The translations under genes were made by a program, and so were the position numbers. Positions 1 through 8,486 of a stretch of 64,000 bases of DNA are shown in pieces (the stretch's first letter is position 1; every line of letters begins with the position of its first letter). The notes beneath the pieces are model-generated. The model saw only the letters and a program-made list of their open reading frames with translations, was not told the DNA's origin and did no database searches. The stretch comes from Gemmatimonas sp. (GTDB taxonomy: Bacteria; Gemmatimonadota; Gemmatimonadetes; Gemmatimonadales; Gemmatimonadaceae). The stretch is from assembly GCA_011390885.1 (NCBI GenBank), contig JAABRO010000009.1:1-64000 (forward strand), given 5' to 3'.

Positions 1-54
1 CAGGTCGTGCACCAGCAGCAGCCGGTCGACCTGGGCGTCGGGGGAGTATGTCAT
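1..54 (-). CDS. N-terminus of an unidentified gene, cut by the window edge
   Basis: An ATG at 54 on the minus strand opens a frame that runs off the window after 18 codons (begins MTYSPDAQVDRLLLVHDL). It lies 28 bp downstream of the lpd stop and on the same strand, so it may be the next gene of the same transcript. No Shine-Dalgarno sequence is evident. Too little is visible to name a family. Confidence 0.5.
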   Translation of the reverse strand, partial: MTYSPDAQVDRLLLVHDL

Positions 55-82
55 GGGCAACGCAGCGAGCCGAAGCGCGTCC

Positions 83-1486
83 TCAGGCGTGCAGCAGCTT
101 GCCCATGCTGTCGAGCACCGCTTCCGCCACCGCCTCGCTGAGCGTGGGGTGCGCGTGCACCGCGAGGTCGATCTCCTCGACGGTGAACTCGTTCGCGCGC
201 GCCACCACCAGCTCGTGAATGATCTCCGTGGCGTTCGGGCCGATGATGTGGGCGCCGAGGATTTCGCCGTGCTTCTTGCCTCGAATGATCTTCACGAAGC
301 CGTCGGTCTCGCCGCTGGTGCGCGCGCGGCCGTTGGCCGAGAAGGGGAACTTGCCCACCACGTACTCGAGCTTCTGCTCCTTGCAGGCCTGTTCGGTGAG
401 GCCGACCGAGGCCACCTCGGGGGAGCAGTAGGTGCAGCTCGGGATGTTGCCGTAGTCCACCGGGTGCGCGTGCTCGCCGCCCAGCATGTCGGCCAGCACG
501 TGCCCCTCGCGCGAGCCCTTGTGCGCGAGCATCTGGTTGCCGGCCACATCGCCGATCGCGTAGTAGCCTGGGACGCTCGTCTCGAACTTCTCGTTGATCT
601 TCACGAAGCCGCGATCGGTGGTCTTGATGCCGAGCGTCTCGAGGCCGATGCCCTCGATGTTCGGCGCGCGACCCGCGGCCACGAGCACATGCTCCACCTC
701 GAGCGTCTCGGCCTTGCCGTTCTCCTCCACGGTGAGCGACACGCCGGTCTTGCCCACCTTCACGCCCTGCAGCTTGGCGGAGACGCGCACGTCGATCTTG
801 CGCTTCTTGAACGCGCGCTGGAGCTCCTTGCTCACGTCCTCGTCCTCGATGGGGAGCAGGCGCGGCGCGACCTCGATGAGAGTGACCTCGGTGCCGAAGG
901 CGTTGAAGACGTCCGCGAACTCGCATCCCACGGCACCGGCGCCCACGATGGCGAGCGACTTGGGCGTCTTGTCGAGCACGAGCACGTCGTCGCTCGAAAG
1001 GATGCGCTTGCCGTCGAGCGCGAGGCCGGCCTGCGGCAGCCCCTTCACGCGCGAGCCGGTGGCGATCACGAGGGCCTTCTTCGCCTCGTGCGTCTCCACC
1101 TTGCCGTCCTCGGTCTTCACTTCCACGCGCTTGCCGGCCTTGAGCGTGCCGGTGCCGCGGATCCAGGCCACCTTGTTCTTCTTGAGCAGGAACTCGACGC
1201 CCTTGCTGTTCTGCTGGCTGACGGCGCGCGAGCGCTTCATGGCCGGCGCGTAGTCGAAGGCAAGCTCGCCAGTGGTGATGCCGTGCTCGGCCGCCTTGCG
1301 CACCTTGTTGGCCACGTGGGCGCTCTCGAGCAGCGCCTTGGCGGGGATGCACCCCCAGATGACGCACGTGCCGCCGAGCGCCTCGCGCTCGATGACGGCG
1401 GCGGTGAGTCCGAGTTGTGCGCAGCGGATCGCGCAGACATAACCGGCGGGTCCACCGCCGAGCACGATGACGTCGTAAGCAGCCAT
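83..1486 (-). CDS. lpdA: dihydrolipoamide dehydrogenase (E3)
   Basis: FAD-dependent E3 (467 aa) that reoxidises dihydrolipoyl groups of the pyruvate dehydrogenase complex and of GcvH, using NAD+. The N-terminal FAD-binding motif GGGPAGY is at residues 11-16. The redox-active disulfide is C41 and C46 in GGTCVIWGC. A second GxGxxG motif (VGAGAVGCEFA) binds NAD, and the C-terminal HAHPTLSEA holds the catalytic His-Glu pair. The start at 1486 is chosen because MAAYDVIVLGGG is the usual E3 N-terminus; a further in-frame start at 1552 would only add non-homologous residues. It sits on the same strand as pdhABC but is separated from them by two protease genes. Family assignment is secure. Confidence 0.95.
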   Translation of the reverse strand: MAAYDVIVLGGGPAGYVCAIRCAQLGLTAAVIEREALGGTCVIWGCIPAKALLESAHVANKVRKAAEHGITTGELAFDYAPAMKRSRAVSQQNSKGVEFLLKKNKVAWIRGTGTLKAGKRVEVKTEDGKVETHEAKKALVIATGSRVKGLPQAGLALDGKRILSSDDVLVLDKTPKSLAIVGAGAVGCEFADVFNAFGTEVTLIEVAPRLLPIEDEDVSKELQRAFKKRKIDVRVSAKLQGVKVGKTGVSLTVEENGKAETLEVEHVLVAAGRAPNIEGIGLETLGIKTTDRGFVKINEKFETSVPGYYAIGDVAGNQMLAHKGSREGHVLADMLGGEHAHPVDYGNIPSCTYCSPEVASVGLTEQACKEQKLEYVVGKFPFSANGRARTSGETDGFVKIIRGKKHGEILGAHIIGPNATEIIHELVVARANEFTVEEIDLAVHAHPTLSEAVAEAVLDSMGKLLHA

Positions 1487-1500
1487 GCGAAGAGTCGGGT

Positions 1501-1522
1501 CAGGGAGTGAAGGAACTCCCTG
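1501..1522 (-). promoter_or_regulatory. hairpin in the lpd leader
   Basis: A perfect 8-bp inverted repeat (CAGGGAGT / ACTCCCTG, 6-nt loop) ends 14 bp upstream of the lpd ATG. It could be an operator or a leader RNA hairpin. No function is known. Confidence 0.4.
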
Positions 1523-1553
1523 AAAAGTACCGGCGGTACACGCCGGGACCAAC

Positions 1554-1588
1554 CGGGCGGGACGGCGCGATCGCGCCCATCCCGCCCG
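1554..1588 (-). terminator. terminator-like hairpin after the 1380-aa metalloprotease gene
   Basis: A 9-bp stem, CGGGCGGGA with TCCCGCCCG, encloses a second 14-bp palindrome (GGCGCGATCGCGCC). It begins 6 bp past the protease stop codon on the minus strand. There is no clear U-tract. The same stem core recurs in two other intergenic hairpins of the window (59237-59259 and 61991-62025). Confidence 0.55.
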
Positions 1589-1594
1589 CCCGAC

Positions 1595-4500
1595 TCAGCG
1601 CGGCGGGAGCGTGCGCGTGAGGGAGCGCAGTCCGTTGGAGAAGACCACCTCCACGCCGCTGCCGCCGGGGGCCACGAACGTGCCGCCGGAGCGCCGCAGC
1701 AGCGCCACCACCTGGCCGCTGGCGGCATCGCGCACCATGGCCATGGGCCAGGCGGCGTCGTCCCACGAGAGCCGCGCCTGCGCGCCGCTGCGGGTGAGCT
1801 GCTCGCCCGGCGCGCTCACATCGGCGCGTCCGTCATCGGCGCGCACGATGGCCGGCGCGCCCGTCGCGGCGGCTCGACTCGCGGCGAGCCGCGAGGCCAT
1901 CGCCGCGCTCGCCGTGCGCACCGCGGCGGCCCGGCTACCTGCAACCACCGCGACGCTCGCGAGGCGCGTCTCCGTGAACCCGTCGAGCGGCACCGCGAAG
2001 GCGAAGCCCTGCGACTCGCCATCGTGGTCGATGGCGTCCGGGTCGAAGGTGAAGCCGGTGATCGCGCGTCCTGCCTCGTCGCGCAGCTCGAGCCGGTAGC
2101 GTCCCGGCCTCGGGGCCACCACGGGGCGCGTGACCACGCGCAGGGCGGGCTCGAGGATCACCTCGCCCCGATGCACGCGCCCCCACACCAGCAGCGCGGG
2201 CTGCGCGGTGGCGCCGAAGCCGGCCACCATGCCCCCGGTCCCGCGATACGACATCACGCCGGTCCAGGTGTAGTCGCTGATCCACTGCGTGTTGCAGTAG
2301 CCCATGATGTCGGTGACCGAGGCCGCGACGAGGGCACCCGTGGAGGGGTTCCACCCCACGTTTCCGATCGCGCCGCCGGCGTGCGGATAGTTCGAATCGA
2401 CGTTGCCGGAGCCGCAGGCGGCCACATGCGAGCGCCCGAAGTTGTGGCCCAGCTCGTGCGCGGTGACGCGATTGGCGCTGCCCGGCTTGTCCCATCCGAG
2501 GCCGGCACGCCCGGGCACGTAGGCGAAGCCCGCGATGCCGCTGCTGTACGACGTGGCCACCACGCCGTAGTAGTGCGCGCTGCTGCCGTCGGCGATGCGG
2601 AGCGCGTTCATCTCGTTGAGCAGGGTGAGCCAGGCGCCGTTGCCGTCACCGGACTGCAGCTCCGGCGCGTTCGTGGTGTAGGTGGCGCGCACCGAGGCCG
2701 ACACCGCCGCGAGCGGGAACATGTTGCGCGTCATGGAGAGGAACGTGCCTTCGAGGTTGCCGGAGGTCACGTTGCCGGTGAGGTTGTTGGCGCTCTGCTG
2801 CACCGGCACGAACACCACGTTGAAGGGCGCCACGGGGCGCACGTCGAGTGCCTGCGTGCCGGTGCGCGGCCACACGTTGTCGCTGTCGTCGCTCTCGGCC
2901 ACGGTGTTCGTGGGATCGACGTCCACGAGAATTCGAAGCCCCGGGCGCATGTCGCTCGCCGTGAGCGTGGCGTTCCACGAGTTGCCCAGCGTGCCCTCGG
3001 CCACGGATTGCGGCACGCTGGCGCCGGGCGCGTTGATGGTGAACGTCCGGAAGATCGAGGGCCCGTCGTACAGCCGCACGCGGACGCTCGGCTGCAGCGT
3101 GTTGCTCCCCGAGGCGGTCACGAACACGCGCAGCAGCGCCGAGCGTCCCGCGACGAGCGGCACATCGCCGGCAAAGCGCTGGATGGCCTGCGTGACGTAG
3201 GCGCCCTCGAGCACGAGGTTCGGGTCGAGCGAGCCGCCCGGCGCGTATGTCACGGTGCGTGCGGTGGTGCCGCCGGCGGTGACGGTGGCACTCTGCGAGG
3301 CGCTCGACGGCGAATAGGCGGTGCCGCCCACCGCCACCGGGGCGGCGGCGATGGTGTAGCTACCCACGGCGAGATTGGAGAGCGTACGCGTTGCGCCCAC
3401 GCTTTCCGAGTAGCCGCCGGGCCCCGTCACCGTGACCGGGGCCGTCGTGCCCGCCGGAAGGCCGGTGATGGTGATGGCGAGTGCGCCCTGGTTCGCGGTG
3501 TAGGTCACCGACGCGGAGCGGACCTCACCGGCCCCGAGGGAGACGGCCTGCGCCGCGGGCGTGACCACGTATTGCGTGCCGAGGTGCGTGACGCCGGCAG
3601 CGGCGATGGTGTACGACCCCGCCGACAGCCCGGTGAGCGTCTCGCTGCCGGTCAGGGAGCGCGAATAGCCGCCCGGGCCGGATACCGAGACGGCGGCCGA
3701 CGCGCCGGCCGGCAATCCTGAGACCGTCACGGTGAGCGCCGTGCTCACGGCGGCATACGTGACGGTGTGTGCGGCGACGGCGCCCGCCGAGACGGTGAGT
3801 GTGCGCTGCGGGGGCGTCGGGGCCCAGAGGGTGCCGTTCGCGGTGACCGCGCTGGCGACCACCGAGTAGAAGCCGGGCGCGAGCTGGGTGAGGGCGCCGC
3901 CGCTCGGCACCTGCCGCGAGAAGCCGTTCGCGCCGGTCACGGTGATGGAGGCCGAGACGCCGGCCGGCAACCCGCTCAGGCCGATGGTGAGCTTGCCGGT
4001 GGTCGCGGCGTAGGTGATGGTCACCTCGCGCTCCTGACCGGGCTCGATGGTGACCTGCCGCGTGGCCGGCGTGGCCGCGAAGTCGAATCCGTCGTGACTG
4101 ACTGCCTGCGCGGTGAGCGTGTAGCTGCCCGGCTTCATGTTGAAGAGCACCGCGCTTCCCTGCACGGTGGTGGAGAAACCGGCCGGCCCGGTCACGAGCA
4201 CGGAGCCGTTCGCAGCCGTCGGCAGGCCGCCGATCGTGATCGCGAGGCTCGACGCCGTCGTCTCGGTATAGGCCACCGTTTTGCGACTCGAGGTGCGCGC
4301 CGTCACCGCGATCGACTGCGTGGGCACGGTGGGTGCATACTCGGCGGAGCCGGCGAAGACGCTGCCGGCCGCGATGGTGTAGGTGCCCGGCGTGAGTGCG
4401 GTGAGCGTGTCGGTTTCGCTGACCGCCGCCTGGAAGCCGAACGGTCCGGTCACGGTGACGGGGGCCGCGATCCCGTCGGGCAGCCCGGTGACATCGACCA

Positions 4501-5737
4501 CGAGCTCGCCGTAGCCGCCCTCGTATACGAACTCGGCCGGTGCGGCCACGAGCGAGGCGCTGACCGTGACCGTTCGCGTGCGCGGCGTGGTGGAGAAGAC
4601 CACGCCCTGCACGGTGCGATCGGCCGCGGTGAGCTGGTAGCTGCCCGGCACGAGATCGGTGAGCGTCTCGGTGCCCGTGAGGGTGCGAGTGAAGCCACCG
4701 GGGCCGGTGACGGCCACGGAGCCCTCCGTGCCGCCGGGGAGGCCGGAGACGCTGACGGCCAGCGCGCCGGTGACGAGACCATACGTGAAGCTGAGCGTGC
4801 GCTGCTGCACCCCCGTGAAGACGACGTCGCGGTAGGTCGCGTCGGGATCGTACGAGAAGCCGCCGAAGCGCACGCGGGCCGCGGTGGCGGCGTACAGCCC
4901 CAGACCAAGCCCGGTGAGCGTGCGCGTCGTGTTCACCTGCTCGCGGAAGCCCTCAGGTCCGGTGAGCTGGATGCCGGCCTCGGCGCCGTTGGGCAGGCCC
5001 GCCACATTGACGGTCAGCGTTCCCATCGCCCGCTCGAACGCGAACGTCGTCGTCGCCGTCTGCTCGGGCTCGAGCTGGACGACCTGCCGGTCGGGGCGCG
5101 CCTCGAAGCGACCGTCGGTGGTCTCGACCGGGTCCGTGGCGAGCTGATACGGGCCGGCGGCGAGTCCGCGCACGGTGTCGCGCGTGAGCGCGGTGCGCGT
5201 GACCCCGGCGCTGTCGGTGATGCGCACGGGGGCGCGCGCATAGTCGGGCAGGCCGCTGGCGACGAGCACGAGCGACGCGCCCTCGGCGCGGTACCGGATG
5301 GTGACGACGGGGGTGGACTGCCCGGCCGTGAGCGTGACGGTCTGGGTGGCGGGGAGTGGCTGCCAGGAGACGCCCGACACGACAATCGGCTGCGCGGACA
5401 CCTCGTAGCTGCCCAGCGGCAGGCCATCGAGGCGACTGGAGGCGGAGGCGGTGCGCACGACCGTGCCGCCGCGCACCGTGACGACCGGCGTGCCACCGGC
5501 CGGTCGATCGAGCAACTCGAGCTGCAGGGACGCCGTGGTCGGTGTCGGCGGCGTCGGGTCGGGCGCTGGCGCGACCGGCGGCGTGGGTGAGACCGGGTCG
5601 GGCGCCGTGTCACCGGCGGCGCAGGCGCTGGCGAACAACGCCAGCGCAAGCGTCAGGAGCCCGCGCCGATTGGCGCGACGAACGAAGGGCTCAGCCCCGA
5701 AGGCGGGGCGAACTCGGGCGATGGACGAGGATCGCAT
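1595..5737 (-). CDS. secreted lipoprotein metalloprotease (metzincin-like) with nine beta-rich repeats
   Basis: Predicted lipid-anchored secreted zinc protease of 1380 aa. A basic N-terminus and hydrophobic stretch end in a lipobox (LFASAC, Cys39), followed by a Pro/Thr linker. From about residue 69 to 825 there are nine divergent copies of an ~84-residue unit with the pattern GLPxG...VTGPxGF...TLTxLxPGSYT; these look like surface beta-sandwich repeats. A CARDB-like segment with TNTVAESDDSDNVWP follows near residue 950. The metzincin zinc site HELGHNFGRSH is at 1094-1104, and DIMGYC downstream may be the Met-turn. A C-terminal beta-rich domain ends the protein. The neighbouring gene at 5870-8377 is a paralogue. 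Substrate unknown; protease activity is inferred from the motif. Confidence 0.8.
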   Translation of the reverse strand: MRSSSIARVRPAFGAEPFVRRANRRGLLTLALALFASACAAGDTAPDPVSPTPPVAPAPDPTPPTPTTASLQLELLDRPAGGTPVVTVRGGTVVRTASASSRLDGLPLGSYEVSAQPIVVSGVSWQPLPATQTVTLTAGQSTPVVTIRYRAEGASLVLVASGLPDYARAPVRITDSAGVTRTALTRDTVRGLAAGPYQLATDPVETTDGRFEARPDRQVVQLEPEQTATTTFAFERAMGTLTVNVAGLPNGAEAGIQLTGPEGFREQVNTTRTLTGLGLGLYAATAARVRFGGFSYDPDATYRDVVFTGVQQRTLSFTYGLVTGALAVSVSGLPGGTEGSVAVTGPGGFTRTLTGTETLTDLVPGSYQLTAADRTVQGVVFSTTPRTRTVTVSASLVAAPAEFVYEGGYGELVVDVTGLPDGIAAPVTVTGPFGFQAAVSETDTLTALTPGTYTIAAGSVFAGSAEYAPTVPTQSIAVTARTSSRKTVAYTETTASSLAITIGGLPTAANGSVLVTGPAGFSTTVQGSAVLFNMKPGSYTLTAQAVSHDGFDFAATPATRQVTIEPGQEREVTITYAATTGKLTIGLSGLPAGVSASITVTGANGFSRQVPSGGALTQLAPGFYSVVASAVTANGTLWAPTPPQRTLTVSAGAVAAHTVTYAAVSTALTVTVSGLPAGASAAVSVSGPGGYSRSLTGSETLTGLSAGSYTIAAAGVTHLGTQYVVTPAAQAVSLGAGEVRSASVTYTANQGALAITITGLPAGTTAPVTVTGPGGYSESVGATRTLSNLAVGSYTIAAAPVAVGGTAYSPSSASQSATVTAGGTTARTVTYAPGGSLDPNLVLEGAYVTQAIQRFAGDVPLVAGRSALLRVFVTASGSNTLQPSVRVRLYDGPSIFRTFTINAPGASVPQSVAEGTLGNSWNATLTASDMRPGLRILVDVDPTNTVAESDDSDNVWPRTGTQALDVRPVAPFNVVFVPVQQSANNLTGNVTSGNLEGTFLSMTRNMFPLAAVSASVRATYTTNAPELQSGDGNGAWLTLLNEMNALRIADGSSAHYYGVVATSYSSGIAGFAYVPGRAGLGWDKPGSANRVTAHELGHNFGRSHVAACGSGNVDSNYPHAGGAIGNVGWNPSTGALVAASVTDIMGYCNTQWISDYTWTGVMSYRGTGGMVAGFGATAQPALLVWGRVHRGEVILEPALRVVTRPVVAPRPGRYRLELRDEAGRAITGFTFDPDAIDHDGESQGFAFAVPLDGFTETRLASVAVVAGSRAAAVRTASAAMASRLAASRAAATGAPAIVRADDGRADVSAPGEQLTRSGAQARLSWDDAAWPMAMVRDAASGQVVALLRRSGGTFVAPGGSGVEVVFSNGLRSLTRTLPPR

Positions 5738-5869
5738 ACCGGAATAAGACGACCCGAATCGCCATCAGGAACGGATAAATTCCGGTGCTACATGAAAAAC
5801 GAATGAAGTCTTGCCACGAGTGTGACGGCCGCCGCAAATCCGTTGGTGACCTGGCCCCCGATCGTCGGA

Positions 5870-8377
5870 TCACCGCACCGACAGGCGCTGCACGCGGGAT
5901 CGCACGCCATCGCTGAACACGACCTCGACGTCCCCGCGCGGCATCGCGACCTCGCCGCCGGAGGCGCGCAGGATGGAGAGCACCCGCCCGGTCGCCGCGT
6001 CGCGCACGAGGGCGCCGGCCACGCGCGCATCGTTCCACGTGACACGTGCGCGCGACGCGGAACCACGCGCGAGACGCGCATCGTCGCCAAGCGCGCGCGC
6101 GGCGAGCGCGGCGGACTGGATCGCATCGCGACGGCGCGTCGTGCCGGCGAGCGGTGAGCGCACGTCGTGCACGCGCAGCGATGCGAGCTGCTCGTGCTGC
6201 GCGGCCGACAGCGGCAACGTGACGGCGAACGCGCGCGCGCTGCCCGGCGCGTGGTCCACGAGCGAGGCACCCGTGATGGTGGAGGCGAGCACACGGCCAC
6301 TCGCATCGAGTGCGTCGACGCGCAGCTGCACGTCGGCGGCATCGCTGTCGTCGGCACCGCGGTGGCCGCCGCGCACGAAGAAGCTTGGCTCGAGGCGCAC
6401 GCGCCCGTTCTCCATCGTGCCCCACACGAGCACGCCGTCAGTGCCCGCGTCGGTCCACATGGCCGCGCTGCGCTCGGCCGCGTTGGGCGTGCCGCTGCGG
6501 TACGCGAGGACGCCCGTCCAGTTGTACGCGCTGATCCACTGGTTGCCGCAGTAGCCCATGAGGTCGGTGGCGTTCGGGGCCACGGGGCGATTCTGCGGAG
6601 CATTCCAGCCCCACGCGCCGATCGCGCCACCCGGAGTGGGATACTCGGGGTCGGCGTTGCCGACGTTGCCGCACGGCGCATGGCGTCGGCCGAAGTTGTG
6701 GCCCCACTCGTGGGCGGCCACTCCGTTGCCGCTCGGCTGGTAGTCCCATCCGATGGCCGCACGCCCCGGCACGTAGCCGTAGCCGGCGATGCCGCTCGTG
6801 TAGTCCACCTTCACCACGCCGTAGAAATATTCGTTGGCTCCGGTGCGCTCGAGCGCCTGGAGCGCCCGCATCTCGGCGAGCAGCGCCAGCCACGCGCCGT
6901 TGCCGTCGTTCGACTGCAGCGCGGCCACGTTGGCGGTATATGGCTCACGCACGCGCACATCGGCCTGGGCGATCGGCAACAGCTGTTGCGCGACGCTGGT
7001 GAACTGGTCCTTGTTCGCGTCGGTGACGTTGCCCTGCAGGTTGGTGGCCGCGTTCACCACGGGCACGAGCACCGCGTGCCACGTGCCGACGGGGATCACG
7101 GTGACGGCGCGCGGCTCACCGTTGCGCGGCCAGACGTTGTCGCTCGGGTCGGTGTCGGCGGTGATGGTGCCCTCGGGGTCGGCCACCACCTTGAACCGCA
7201 GATCCGGCACGATGCGGTCGGCGCCGAGGGAGAGGTTCCAGCTGCGCGTGATGTTCCCCTGGTCCACCGCGGTGTCCACGCCGGCCGAGGGAGCCGGAAT
7301 GTCCAGCGTCTCCCGTTCGGTCGTGCCTTCGTAGAGCGTGACGCGCACGGTGGGGCGCCACGTGTTGGGTTCGCTCGCGCGCAGGAAGACGCGCAGCACC
7401 GCCTCGCGGCCGGCCACGAGCGGAGTCGAGCCGTCGTAGGCCTGCACGGCCTGCGTGATGTAGGCGCCGTCGACGGCCACGTTGGCGAGCACCGGCACGG
7501 CGGTGTAGGCGACCGTCACGCGGCTGGTGGCACCGGTGGACACATTGATGGACTGCGAGCCGGCGGCCGGCGTCCACCGCAGCCCGGGCTGCGAGAGCGA
7601 CGTGGCGGTGAGCCGCCAGGGGCCGGCGGGCAGGTCGGGAAACACGCCGGGGCCGTTGCGCGAGTAGCTGATGTTTCCCTGCGTCACGGTGAAGCGTGGC
7701 ACGATGCCGGAATCGAGGCCGGGGGCCGTGACCTCGAGCGCGCCGCTGGTGACGACGTAGGGAATGCTGGCCAGCACCGTATCGCCGGGGAGGACGGCGC
7801 GCTCCTGCGGCGGACCGACGGGCGACCAGAGGTAATCGCTCGCGCTGACCTGCAGTCCCTGCACGCGCCAGGTGCCCGTGGTGGACGTCACGAAGGGCGC
7901 GCCAGCCGTGGCCGGGTAGCTCGTGCCGTCGGGCGCCGTGAAGCGCACGCTGGCCTGCGTGCTCGGCGGGAGTCCGATCGCTTCCGCCGTGAGAATGATC
8001 TGGGCGGCGGCGTACTGGACCGTTTCCGACACCGTCGTGCCCGCGATGACCGTGACGTCGTACGTCTCGCGGAAGGGCACCCAGCGCCCGATGCCGGGCG
8101 CACTCGGCGAGGTGGGGCGCACCGTGACGAGCCCCGCCGGCAGGTTGCGAATGGTGTCGCCCGCGGAAACGGAGCGCGTGCTGCCGTTGGCCGCGGTGAG
8201 CTCGAAGGCGGGCACGAGGCCCGTGGGCAGGCCGCTGATGCTGAGCACCAGTCCGCCGGTCGTGGGCGGCACGTTGGGCTCGGTGCCTCCCTCCCCACCA
8301 CCGCAGGCCACGAGCCAGAGCGCGGCACCAGCCGCGAGGAGGGCGCGTGTCGGACGCGCGGAAAACGACCAGGTCAT
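5870..8377 (-). CDS. secreted lipoprotein metalloprotease (metzincin-like), paralogue of the downstream gene
   Basis: An 835-aa relative of the 1380-aa protein encoded just downstream. The N-terminus has a signal peptide ending LWLVACGGG (lipobox Cys25) and a short Gly/Glu linker. Only three copies of the ~84-residue repeat are present (about residues 40-290), against nine in the paralogue. The CARDB-like region (EGTITADTDPSDNVWPR) is near 405. The zinc site HEWGHNFGRRH is at 556-566 and is followed by TDLMGYCGNQWIS, matching the paralogue. The two genes are 132 bp apart on the same strand, consistent with tandem duplication followed by repeat expansion. Probably exported and lipid-anchored; target unknown. 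Confidence 0.78.
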   Translation of the reverse strand: MTWSFSARPTRALLAAGAALWLVACGGGEGGTEPNVPPTTGGLVLSISGLPTGLVPAFELTAANGSTRSVSAGDTIRNLPAGLVTVRPTSPSAPGIGRWVPFRETYDVTVIAGTTVSETVQYAAAQIILTAEAIGLPPSTQASVRFTAPDGTSYPATAGAPFVTSTTGTWRVQGLQVSASDYLWSPVGPPQERAVLPGDTVLASIPYVVTSGALEVTAPGLDSGIVPRFTVTQGNISYSRNGPGVFPDLPAGPWRLTATSLSQPGLRWTPAAGSQSINVSTGATSRVTVAYTAVPVLANVAVDGAYITQAVQAYDGSTPLVAGREAVLRVFLRASEPNTWRPTVRVTLYEGTTERETLDIPAPSAGVDTAVDQGNITRSWNLSLGADRIVPDLRFKVVADPEGTITADTDPSDNVWPRNGEPRAVTVIPVGTWHAVLVPVVNAATNLQGNVTDANKDQFTSVAQQLLPIAQADVRVREPYTANVAALQSNDGNGAWLALLAEMRALQALERTGANEYFYGVVKVDYTSGIAGYGYVPGRAAIGWDYQPSGNGVAAHEWGHNFGRRHAPCGNVGNADPEYPTPGGAIGAWGWNAPQNRPVAPNATDLMGYCGNQWISAYNWTGVLAYRSGTPNAAERSAAMWTDAGTDGVLVWGTMENGRVRLEPSFFVRGGHRGADDSDAADVQLRVDALDASGRVLASTITGASLVDHAPGSARAFAVTLPLSAAQHEQLASLRVHDVRSPLAGTTRRRDAIQSAALAARALGDDARLARGSASRARVTWNDARVAGALVRDAATGRVLSILRASGGEVAMPRGDVEVVFSDGVRSRVQRLSVR

Positions 8378-8486
8378 GCGGTGGCACTCACGGGGAGGGT
8401 CGTGCCCGCGCGAGGCGCCGCGCAGGTGCGACGAGAAACGAGATGACGTTCTCAGTGCATAACCTGCGCGGCGCCCCGAAGTTCCG

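Noticed and set aside
2024-5590. Long plus-strand open frames across the metalloprotease gene (2024-3721, 3767-5590)
   Set aside because: They mirror a clear coding frame on the minus strand, are rich in Arg/Gly/Ala/His and show no motif. High GC leaves such antisense frames open.
1595-8377. Transposon carrying the two metalloproteases
   Set aside because: No transposase, terminal inverted repeats or target duplications flank the pair; tandem duplication and simple insertion remain possible.
6167-8446. 759-residue plus-strand frame opposite the second metalloprotease
   Set aside because: Antisense shadow with low-complexity composition and no ribosome binding site.
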